In this document: positions 51,287 through 58,527 of the stretch, piece by piece
Numbering within the stretch: position 1 is the first letter of the stretch
Layout of the letters: the number at the start of each line of letters is the position of its first letter
Assembly: GCA_040392005.1 (NCBI GenBank)
Contig: JBEBWT010000007.1
Location: 1 to 64,000 of the forward strand
Reading direction: 5' to 3'
DNA: 64,000 nucleotides
DNA from: DASRQK01 sp040392005
GTDB lineage: Bacteria; Bacteroidota; Bacteroidia; Sphingobacteriales; Sphingobacteriaceae
Notes under the pieces: generated by a model
Told to the model about the DNA's origin: nothing
Seen by the model: only the letters and a program-made list of their open reading frames with translations
Databases searched by the model: none
Program-made: the position numbers and the translations under genes

Positions 51287-52228
51287 ATGACAGCAAAAGA
51301 AATAGATTTCCAGCAAAGTTTCGACGAAAAAATCGGGCAGGAGATCCGGATCGAGCCCAGGGACTGGATGCCGGATGCTTATCGCAAGACCCTGATCCGG
51401 CAGATTTCCCAGCACGCCCATTCCGAAGTGGTGGGCATGCTGCCAGAGGCCAATTGGATCAGCAGAGCACCCACCCTCAACCGCAAAAAGATTCTGCTGG
51501 CCAAAGTACAGGATGAAGCCGGGCATGGGCTGTACTTATATTGCGCAGCAGAAACCCTGGGGGTGAGCAGAGATCAGATGATTGCCGACCTGCTTTCCGG
51601 AGAAGCAAAATATTCCAGCATTTTCAATTATCCTACCCTTTCCTGGGCGGATATCGGCATGATCGGCTGGCTGGTGGACGGCGCGGCCATTCTCAATCAG
51701 GTGCCTTTGTGCCGCTCCTCTTATGGCCCCTATTCGCGCGCCATGGTCCGGGTCTGCAAGGAGGAGTCCTTTCATCAGCGTCAGGGATACGAGTCGCTGA
51801 TCAGGCTGTGCGAAGGTTCGCAGGAGCAGAATGAAATGGCCCAGGATGCGCTGAATCGCTGGTGGTGGCCGACCCTGATGATGTTCGGCCCCAAAGACGA
51901 GGATTCATCCAACACGGAACTTTCCATGAAATGGCGGATCAAGCGGTTTTCCAATGACGAATTGCGCCAGCGTTTTGTAGATATGACGGTGCCGCAGGCT
52001 GAATATCTGGGCCTGCGCATTCCGGATCCGGAGCTGAAATGGAATGCGGAGCGGGGACATTATGATTTCGGGGAAATAGACTGGGAGGAATTCTGGAGAG
52101 TAGTGAAAGGTGGCGGGCCTTGCAACAAACAGCGGCTGGATATCCGCAATAAAGCTCACGATGAAGGGGCCTGGGTACGGGAAGCCGCAATGGTTTATCA
52201 TGAAAAACGCAAAAAACGCCGGGCATAA
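51287..52228 (+). CDS. paaA: Phenylacetyl-CoA epoxidase, catalytic subunit PaaA
   Basis: A 313-residue ferritin-like di-iron oxygenase subunit that epoxidises the aromatic ring of phenylacetyl-CoA. The iron-ligand motifs ExxH occur as DEAGHGLY and EESFHQRQGY about 45 residues apart in helical segments, with WADIGMIGW between them and a C-terminal extension. It is of normal length and typical for PaaA. It lies 47 bp after paaE. Confidence 0.96.
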   Translation: MTAKEIDFQQSFDEKIGQEIRIEPRDWMPDAYRKTLIRQISQHAHSEVVGMLPEANWISRAPTLNRKKILLAKVQDEAGHGLYLYCAAETLGVSRDQMIADLLSGEAKYSSIFNYPTLSWADIGMIGWLVDGAAILNQVPLCRSSYGPYSRAMVRVCKEESFHQRQGYESLIRLCEGSQEQNEMAQDALNRWWWPTLMMFGPKDEDSSNTELSMKWRIKRFSNDELRQRFVDMTVPQAEYLGLRIPDPELKWNAERGHYDFGEIDWEEFWRVVKGGGPCNKQRLDIRNKAHDEGAWVREAAMVYHEKRKKRRA

Positions 52229-52294
52229 TGCGAGAGGCATCGTGTTGAAGGCGCAATGTTGAAGGAATAATGCGAAAGGCATAATATCAAAGCA
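52225..52294. repeat. Five 14-bp imperfect tandem repeats, paaA-paaB gap
   Basis: ATAATGCGAGAGGC, ATCGTGTTGAAGGC, GCAATGTTGAAGGA, ATAATGCGAAAGGC and ATAATATCAAAGCA follow head to tail at 52225, 52239, 52253, 52267 and 52281. The first unit contains the TAA stop of paaA. Units 1 and 4 differ at one base. Confidence 0.85.
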
Positions 52295-52302
52295 GAACAG
52301 CA

Positions 52303-52590
52303 ATGGAAAAGAAAGAATGGCCCCTTTGGGAAGTGTTTATCAGGAGCAGACAGGGTCTGGACCACAAACATGTAGGCAGTCTGCATGCGGCCGATGAAAG
52401 AATGGCCATTGAGAACGCCCGGGATGTCTATACCCGCAGAATGGAAGGTGTCAGTATATGGGTTGTTGAATCCAGATATATTCACGCCTCCAATCCCGAA
52501 GAGTCTGAAGCATTTTTTGATCCGGCCGAAGACAAAGTTTACCGGCACCCCACATTCTACGAAGTGCCACCCAGCATCAAAAACATGTAA
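52303..52590 (+). CDS. paaB: Phenylacetyl-CoA epoxidase subunit PaaB
   Basis: A 95-residue small subunit needed for the PaaABCE complex but without a metal centre. It starts at ATG with WPLWEVFIRSRQGLDHKHVGSLH and keeps the family's ...DVYTRRMEGVSIWVVES segment. It is preceded by the tandem repeat region and followed by paaC with 1 bp between. Confidence 0.94.
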   Translation: MEKKEWPLWEVFIRSRQGLDHKHVGSLHAADERMAIENARDVYTRRMEGVSIWVVESRYIHASNPEESEAFFDPAEDKVYRHPTFYEVPPSIKNM

Positions 52591-52591
52591 C

Positions 52592-53365
52592 ATGGAGGCA
52601 ATGTTAAGGGACAACCCGCACTTTAAGGATTATATACTGCATCTGGCAGATACCAGTCTGATTCTGGCCCAGCGTCTCTGCGAATGGTGCGGGCATGGCC
52701 CTATACTGGAGCAGGATATTGCTTTGTCCAATATAGCTCTCGATTTATTGGGGCAGGCCGGCAATTATTATGAATATGCGGCTGGGTTGGGAGACAATGG
52801 AGAGACGGCAGACAGCCTGGCCATGCTGCGGAGTGAGCGGGAGTACAAAAACCTGTTACTGGTCGAGTTGCCCAACGGGGATTTTGGCCGGACGGTGGCC
52901 CGGCAATTCTTTTTTGCTTCCTTCCAGGATCTGTGGTTGCGGCAATTGTTGCAGGCGAAAGATCTGAAGCTGCGGGCGATCGCCGAAAAAACCCTGAAGG
53001 AAACCAGGTATCATTTGCGCTGGTCTTCGGAATGGGTGATCCGCCTGGGGGATGGTACCGAAGAAAGCCACCGGCGCATGCAGGAGGCGGTGGATTACTT
53101 GTTGCCCTTTTTGGGTGAATTTTTCCTGCCGGCGGATTATGAACAGGCATTGGTCGGAGCGGGTCTGATCCCCGATCCGGCAAATGTGAAAGTATTGTGG
53201 GAGGAAAATGTACTGGCCGTTTTGGAAGAGGCCACCCTGGAAGCAAATTTGACAGACGCTCCGGTACAGAGAGGAGGGAAGCAGGGGATGCATACGGAGT
53301 ATATGGGTTATATCCTGGCGGAGCTGCAGTTTATGCAGCGGGCGTATCCCGGATTGCAGTGGTAG
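52592..53365 (+). CDS. paaC: Phenylacetyl-CoA epoxidase subunit PaaC
   Basis: A 257-residue ferritin-like subunit that partners PaaA; the start is the ATG at 52592 (MEAMLRDNPHF) rather than the longer frame upstream, which is a shadow of paaB. Family segments include HLADTSLILAQRLCEWCGHGP, KNLLLVELPNGDFG and ETRYHLRWSSEWVIRLGDG. The ExxH-type ligands are largely degenerate, as expected since PaaC is the structural partner. Ends with LQW and a TAG that begins a 25-bp repeat array. Confidence 0.94.
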   Translation: MEAMLRDNPHFKDYILHLADTSLILAQRLCEWCGHGPILEQDIALSNIALDLLGQAGNYYEYAAGLGDNGETADSLAMLRSEREYKNLLLVELPNGDFGRTVARQFFFASFQDLWLRQLLQAKDLKLRAIAEKTLKETRYHLRWSSEWVIRLGDGTEESHRRMQEAVDYLLPFLGEFFLPADYEQALVGAGLIPDPANVKVLWEENVLAVLEEATLEANLTDAPVQRGGKQGMHTEYMGYILAELQFMQRAYPGLQW

Positions 53366-53449
53366 GATTGGCGGACATTTGAGGCGGTAGGATTGGCACA
53401 CGGTTGCATTGGTGGGATTGGCACACGGTTGCAACGGTAGGGTTGTAAG
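53361..53449. repeat. 25-bp imperfect tandem repeats, paaC-paaD gap
   Basis: Three full units begin at 53361, 53386 and 53411, all of the form GGTRGGATTGGCRNACNNTT followed by a variable end; a degenerate fourth unit starts at 53436. The first contains the paaC stop (TAG). Units 2 and 3 differ at only three positions. Confidence 0.85.
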
Positions 53450-53510
53450 TTGGAGGAAATAGACAATAGGAAACAATACAGAGAAGCGTGAGCACAGAGG
53501 AGAGCAAGGT

Positions 53511-53999
53511 ATGACAAGCGAGGAGGACATCTGGAAATACCTGGAAGAAGTGCCTGATCCGGAAATCCCGGTGATCAGCGTGATCGACCTGGGCGTGGTG
53601 CGGGCCGTTGAGGTGGGTGAGGACGGTGGAGTCCGGGTCACGATCACACCCACTTATTCCGGTTGCCCGGCAATGAATGAGATCGCCACCGGTATCCGCT
53701 TAAAACTGCTGGAAAATGGTTTCAGGGATATTCAGATCGTAGAACAGTTGAGCCCGGCCTGGACGACCGGATGGCTCAGTGAAGCGGGTAAAGAAAAAAT
53801 GAAAGCCTATGGGATTGCGCCGCCATTGGCCGTTTCATCGGGAGCGGGACTTTTTGAAGAAGAGCCGGAGATTGAGTGCCCGCAATGTGGTTCGACGGAC
53901 ACAGAGCCGGTCAGTCAGTTTGGTTCCACGGCCTGCAAGGCATTGTACCAGTGCCGGACCTGCCGGGAACCGTTTGATTATTTTAAATGCCATCAGTAA
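53511..53999 (+). CDS. paaD: PaaD, MIP18-type maturation factor of the epoxidase
   Basis: A 162-residue protein. The N-terminal part is a DUF59/MIP18 domain (VPDPEIPVISVIDLGVVRAV) and the C-terminal part is a zinc-ribbon-like domain with CPQCGS near residue 124 and CRTC near residue 151. PaaD is thought to help mature the iron centre of the epoxidase. The gap before it holds the tandem repeats. Normal length. Confidence 0.92.
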   Translation: MTSEEDIWKYLEEVPDPEIPVISVIDLGVVRAVEVGEDGGVRVTITPTYSGCPAMNEIATGIRLKLLENGFRDIQIVEQLSPAWTTGWLSEAGKEKMKAYGIAPPLAVSSGAGLFEEEPEIECPQCGSTDTEPVSQFGSTACKALYQCRTCREPFDYFKCHQ

Positions 54000-54074
54000 T
54001 ACAGGGGCAACGGTTAAGACATGGTGCCATCATAAAAAACGAACAAATTAAAAAGGGCCAGCGGACAGAAGCAT

Positions 54075-54902
54075 ATGAAGCAAAACGATAGCGGAACATT
54101 ACGGACTGAAACGGTCCTGTGCCGGCAGACAGACGGCGTGGCATGGATTACCCTGAACCGTCCGGAAGTTTACAATAGTTTCAACAGGGAAATGATCCTG
54201 GGTTTGCAGGTCTGTCTGGATCAGGTTGCCGGGGACCCATCGGTCCGGGCCGTGGTCCTGACAGGGGCGGGCAAGGCATTTTGTGCAGGACAGGATCTGG
54301 GTGAGTTTCTGGATGCTGATCACAAGCTGCCGGCGGGAAATGACCTGGATTTCAGCCGGGTTGTGGATGAGCATTACACCCCCCTTATCCTGAAGATCAG
54401 AACCATGGAAAAACCGGTGCTGGCAGCGGTCAATGGGGTCGCTGCGGGTGCAGGGGCCAATCTGGCACTGGCCTGCGATCTGGTGGTTGCCTCCGGATCG
54501 GCTTCGTTTATACAGGCATTCAGCAACATAGGTTTGGTGCCGGATAGCGGCGGAACTTATTTTCTGCCCCGGCTGATCGGCCGGCAGCGGGCATCTGCGC
54601 TTATGCTACTGGGAGAAAAGGTTCCGGCTCCCGATGCAAAGCAAATGGGTATGATATATGATTGGTTTCCTGCGGATGAGTTTGAGGAGAAAGTGGGGGA
54701 GCTTGCCGGACGATTGGCCAATATGCCGACAGTTGGTCTGGCCTATACCAAACAACTGCTCAACCAATCAGCGGACAATACGCTGGAACAGCAATTGAAG
54801 GCCGAGGGCCTGTTTCAGCAAAAAGCGGGGCAGACCCAAGATTTTGCCGAAGGGGTGGCGGCTTTTCTGGAAAAACGGACTCCGGAATTTAAAGGACATT
54901 AA
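54075..54902 (+). CDS. paaG: 2-(1,2-epoxy-1,2-dihydrophenyl)acetyl-CoA isomerase PaaG
   Basis: A 275-residue crotonase that isomerises the epoxide to the seven-membered oxepin-CoA. The oxyanion-hole regions are GAGKAFCAGQDL and GVAAGAGANLALACD, and the LVPDSGGTYFLPRL segment carries the family's aspartate-type catalytic residue. The C-terminus EGVAAFLEKRTPEFKG is nearly the same as in E. coli PaaG. It follows paaD by 75 bp. Confidence 0.93.
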   Translation: MKQNDSGTLRTETVLCRQTDGVAWITLNRPEVYNSFNREMILGLQVCLDQVAGDPSVRAVVLTGAGKAFCAGQDLGEFLDADHKLPAGNDLDFSRVVDEHYTPLILKIRTMEKPVLAAVNGVAAGAGANLALACDLVVASGSASFIQAFSNIGLVPDSGGTYFLPRLIGRQRASALMLLGEKVPAPDAKQMGMIYDWFPADEFEEKVGELAGRLANMPTVGLAYTKQLLNQSADNTLEQQLKAEGLFQQKAGQTQDFAEGVAAFLEKRTPEFKGH

Positions 54903-54943
54903 AAAAAACAGAATACGCCAGGAAACGACATTAAGCAGCACAA

Positions 54944-56170
54944 ATGAAAAAAATCGGCATATTGGGGAGTGGTGCCATGGGCATAGGTATCGCACAGGTA
55001 TTTGCATCCGGGGGATGCGAAGTGATTATGTACGATCATGATGCGGCGGCACTGGAAAGGGCCCGGGAGAACCTGGAGAACACGCTGAATAAGCTGGTTT
55101 CGAAGGGAAAGATGAGTGACCTCCAGGCCGGCCGACTGCTGGGAAACATTCAGTTTGAACAGGGCTTGCAGGCGTTTCATGACCGGGAGCTGGTCGTGGA
55201 GGCCATCATTGAAAATCTGGCCGCAAAGCAGCAGATTTTTGAAGATATAGAGCTGATCGTACCGGCCGCTTGTATTTTGGCCAGTAACACCACTTCCCTC
55301 TCCATTACGTCTATTGCCGCTGTTTGCAAGCGGCCGGAGCGGGTCATTGGCATCCATTTTTTTAACCCGGCCCCGCTTATGGCGTTGGTGGAAGTGATTC
55401 CGGCGATCCAGACAAGGACGGGGCTGGCCGGGGAGCTGCGGAGCTGGTTGTCCGCGATCGGAAAGCAGCCCGTCATTGTCCGGGATACTCCTGGATTTAT
55501 TGTCAATCGGGTGGCTCGCCCCTTTTACGGGGAAGCGCTCCGGATACTGGATGAGGGGCTGGCCGATGTGGCCAGTATTGACCGGGCGATGGTTTCCAAA
55601 GGAAAATTCCGGATGGGGCCGTTTGAATTGATGGATTTCATCGGGAACGATGTCAATTATCAGGTCACCCTGTCCATATTCGAAGCCTTTTACTATGATC
55701 CCCGCTATAAGCCATCACTGGCTCAAAAGCGATTGGTGGAAGCAGGTTATCTGGGCAGGAAATCGGGAAAGGGTTTTTATGAATATCCGGCAACGGATGG
55801 ACCAGGGCCAGGGAAGCCTGCTGAGGACAATTCCACCAGCAGTTCGGTAATTGGTCCGGCAGGCAACCCGGCAACGGATCCGGTAACTGACGAAGCCACC
55901 CTCAACCTGATTTTTGAGCGGATTCTACTGATGCTGATCAATGAGGCCGCAGACGCCCTGTTTTTAAAGATTGCCAGCAGGGAAGATCTGGAGCTGGCCA
56001 TGACCAAAGGCGTGAATTACCCGAAGGGATTGTTAAAATGGGCAGATGAAATAGGTATCGCATATATCCGGGACGAAATCGACCGGCTGTATGATATTTA
56101 CCGGGAAGACCGGTACCGCCTCAGTCCGCTGCTGCGGAGCATGGCCGGGGAGGGCAAAACCTTTTATTGA
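54944..56170 (+). CDS. paaH: 3-hydroxyadipyl-CoA dehydrogenase PaaH
   Basis: A 408-residue 3-hydroxyacyl-CoA dehydrogenase. The NAD-binding Rossmann motif is GSGAMGIGIAQVFASGG near residue 8, and GIHFFNPAPLMALVEVI with the catalytic His is around residue 140. A Ser/Gly/Pro/Asn-rich linker (residues about 290-320) separates a C-terminal 3HCDH helical domain. It oxidises 3-hydroxyadipyl-CoA near the end of the pathway. It lies 41 bp after paaG. Confidence 0.93.
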   Translation: MKKIGILGSGAMGIGIAQVFASGGCEVIMYDHDAAALERARENLENTLNKLVSKGKMSDLQAGRLLGNIQFEQGLQAFHDRELVVEAIIENLAAKQQIFEDIELIVPAACILASNTTSLSITSIAAVCKRPERVIGIHFFNPAPLMALVEVIPAIQTRTGLAGELRSWLSAIGKQPVIVRDTPGFIVNRVARPFYGEALRILDEGLADVASIDRAMVSKGKFRMGPFELMDFIGNDVNYQVTLSIFEAFYYDPRYKPSLAQKRLVEAGYLGRKSGKGFYEYPATDGPGPGKPAEDNSTSSSVIGPAGNPATDPVTDEATLNLIFERILLMLINEAADALFLKIASREDLELAMTKGVNYPKGLLKWADEIGIAYIRDEIDRLYDIYREDRYRLSPLLRSMAGEGKTFY

Positions 56171-56193
56171 AGTCATTGAAATAAAAAGAAATT

Positions 56194-56607
56194 ATGGAAA
56201 GGCAAAAAGTAGTCAAAACAATGTTAGAAAGAGACCAGTTCAGCAAATGGCTGGGTCTGGAGCTGCTTGAATTCCGTGCAGGCTATGTGCGTTTGCAGGC
56301 AGTGATCCGGCCCGAAATGATGAATGGTATCGGGTCCCTGCATGGCGGGGTCACCTTTGCGATGGCCGATAGTGCTTTTGCGTTCACTTGCAATATGGAA
56401 AACAATATTTCTGTGGCACTGGAGGCCAATATTTCATTTACAAAGGCCGGTTATGTGGGAGATGTGTTTACGATCGAAGCGACAGAGGTCAATACTACCC
56501 GGAAAATCGGAGTGTATGAGGTGAAAATCACCAATCAGCAGGACGAATTGATCGCGCTTTTCAAAGGCACCTGCTACCGGATCGGCAAACCATTGATCAC
56601 AGAGTAA
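56194..56607 (+). CDS. paaI: PaaI-family hotdog thioesterase
   Basis: A 137-residue hotdog-fold acyl-CoA thioesterase. The family region MMNGIGSLHGGVTFAMADSAFAFTCN holds the catalytic environment, and the adjacent strands ALEANISFTKAGYVGDVF follow. It hydrolyses stray pathway CoA esters. Between it and paaJ lies a near-copy of its own 3' end. Confidence 0.92.
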   Translation: MERQKVVKTMLERDQFSKWLGLELLEFRAGYVRLQAVIRPEMMNGIGSLHGGVTFAMADSAFAFTCNMENNISVALEANISFTKAGYVGDVFTIEATEVNTTRKIGVYEVKITNQQDELIALFKGTCYRIGKPLITE

Positions 56608-56656
56608 CAACTAATCTCAGAAAACTATTGATCACCGAATAATCACTTAATCTAAG
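56587..56656. repeat. Tandem near-duplicate of the paaI 3' end
   Basis: The last codons of paaI with the stop and following bases (56587-56620) recur at 56622-56656 with about 80% identity. The second copy reads K-L-L-I-T-E-stop against K-P-L-I-T-E-stop in the gene, with synonymous changes in two codons. Confidence 0.8.
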
Positions 56657-56663
56657 AACAACC

Positions 56664-57869
56664 GTGAATCAAGTATATTTAATAGACGGCATCCGCACGC
56701 CGATCGGGAAACTCAAAGGAAGTCTGGCCGGGATCAGGACAGATGATCTGGCCGCAATGGTCATTGCCGAACTGATCCGGCGCAACCCCGCAGTGGACTT
56801 TTCGGAGGTTGGTGATGTGGTGTTCGGTTGTGCCAATCAGGCGGGAGAGGATAACCGCAATGTGGCCCGCATGGCCGGGCTGCTGGCGGGACTCCCCTTT
56901 TCCGTGCCCGGAGAAACCATCAACCGGCTCTGTGCTTCCGGGCTTTCTGCGGCCATCAATGCCGCCCGGAGCATTCAGGTGGGAGATGCGGCACTGATGA
57001 TCAGCGGAGGAGTGGAGAGCATGACCCGCGCTCCACTTGTGATGGGAAAGTCAGACAGCCCCTACGGAGGGAATGTAACGGTTTATGATTCGACATTTGG
57101 CTGGCGTTTCGTCAATCCAAAGATGGAAGCCCTGTACGGGGTGGATGCTATGGGAGAAACCGCCGAAAATCTGGCAGAACGCGACAGCATCAGCCGGGAA
57201 GATCAGGACCGGTTTGCTTATTGGTCCCAGCAAAAAACGGCTGCCGCCCAACAAAACGGTCGTTTGGACAGGGAGATGATGGCGGTGGAAATCCCACAAA
57301 AAAAGGGGGAGGCCACGCGCTTTGATACGGATGAATTTGCAAAGAACAACACAACTCTGGAAGGACTGTCGGCGCTGCGGCCGGCCTTCCGAAAGGATGG
57401 CACGGTGACGGCCGGAAATGCTTCCGGCCTGAATGACGGAGCTGCCGCCAATCTGCTGGCCTCCGAAGAGGCCGTCCGGAGATTTGATCTGCGGCCGATG
57501 GCCAGAATGGTCAGCACCGGAGTAGTAGGTGTGGAACCCCGTTTTATGGGGATCGGCCCGGTGCAGGCATCGGCCCGGGCCCTGAAAAAAGCAGGGCTGA
57601 CCCTGGATCAGATGGATGTGATCGAATTGAACGAAGCATTTGCGGCCCAATCGCTGGCCTGTACCCGTGCGATGGGCCTGGCCGATGATGACCCCAGGGT
57701 CAATCCCAATGGAGGCGCCATTGCTTTGGGCCATCCTCTGGGAATGAGTGGTGCCCGGATTTTGAATACCGCAGCCTATGAACTCCGGGAGACCGGCAAA
57801 CGCTATGCCCTGGTGACCATGTGCGTGGGGTTGGGGCAGGGATTTGCGGTTGTAATTGAGCGGGTATAG
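56664..57869 (+). CDS. paaJ: Beta-ketoadipyl-CoA thiolase PaaJ
   Basis: A 401-residue thiolase that cleaves 3-oxoadipyl-CoA to succinyl-CoA and acetyl-CoA. The start is a GTG (MNQVYLIDGIRTPIG). The active-site Cys is in NRLCASGLSAAI near residue 90, the GHPLGMSGAR histidine is near residue 355, and the C-terminal CVGLGQG holds the second active-site Cys. Normal length, 56 bp after paaI. Confidence 0.95.
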   Translation: MNQVYLIDGIRTPIGKLKGSLAGIRTDDLAAMVIAELIRRNPAVDFSEVGDVVFGCANQAGEDNRNVARMAGLLAGLPFSVPGETINRLCASGLSAAINAARSIQVGDAALMISGGVESMTRAPLVMGKSDSPYGGNVTVYDSTFGWRFVNPKMEALYGVDAMGETAENLAERDSISREDQDRFAYWSQQKTAAAQQNGRLDREMMAVEIPQKKGEATRFDTDEFAKNNTTLEGLSALRPAFRKDGTVTAGNASGLNDGAAANLLASEEAVRRFDLRPMARMVSTGVVGVEPRFMGIGPVQASARALKKAGLTLDQMDVIELNEAFAAQSLACTRAMGLADDDPRVNPNGGAIALGHPLGMSGARILNTAAYELRETGKRYALVTMCVGLGQGFAVVIERV

Positions 57870-57892
57870 CAGATTGAAAAACGACAGAAACC

Positions 57893-58516
57893 ATGTTTTA
57901 CGAATTCAAAGGATATAAACCAGTCGTCCATCCGACCGCATTTGTCCATCCGCAGGCGGTGGTGACCGGCAATGTCATTATTGGCAAACAGGTTTATATA
58001 GGACCCGGCTGTGCCCTGAGGGGAGACTGGGGCCAGATTATCATAGAGGACTATTGCAATGTGCAGGAAAACTGTACGGTCCACATGTTCCCGGGGACGA
58101 CCGTCCGGCTGAGAGAAAAAGCGCATATTGGCCATGGTGCCATTATTCATGGTGCCGAGATTGGCCGGAATGTGCTGGTAGGCATGAATGCCGTGGTGAT
58201 GGACCGGGTGGTGATCGGCGATGAAAGCATTGTCGGTGCTCTGGCCTTTGTTGCTGCCGACACGATCATCGCGCCCAGAAGTGTGGTGGTGGGCAATCCG
58301 GCCAAAACGGTGAAATCCGTGACGGATGAAATGCTGGAATGGAAAGACCGGGGCACCCAGCAATACATGCAATTGCCGGCAGACTGCCAGGCAACCCTGA
58401 ATCCCTGTGAACCCCTGACCGAGGCCCCGGAATATTATAATGAGCCGATGGAAAGCAATTATAAAACCTGGAAAGAAACCAAAAGCAGGAGCGGAAATAA
58501 CACGGGCGGAGAATAA
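57893..58516 (+). CDS. paaY: PaaY, hexapeptide-repeat thioesterase-like protein
   Basis: A 207-residue gamma-carbonic-anhydrase-like protein: repeats of the form VTGNVIIGKQVYIGPGCALRGDWG, zinc-type histidines in ENCTVHMFPG and IGHGAIIHGAEIG, and a C-terminal helical extension. PaaY in other organisms acts as a thioesterase on dead-end CoA esters. It lies 23 bp after paaJ. Confidence 0.9.
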   Translation: MFYEFKGYKPVVHPTAFVHPQAVVTGNVIIGKQVYIGPGCALRGDWGQIIIEDYCNVQENCTVHMFPGTTVRLREKAHIGHGAIIHGAEIGRNVLVGMNAVVMDRVVIGDESIVGALAFVAADTIIAPRSVVVGNPAKTVKSVTDEMLEWKDRGTQQYMQLPADCQATLNPCEPLTEAPEYYNEPMESNYKTWKETKSRSGNNTGGE

Positions 58517-58527
58517 AAAATAATAGA

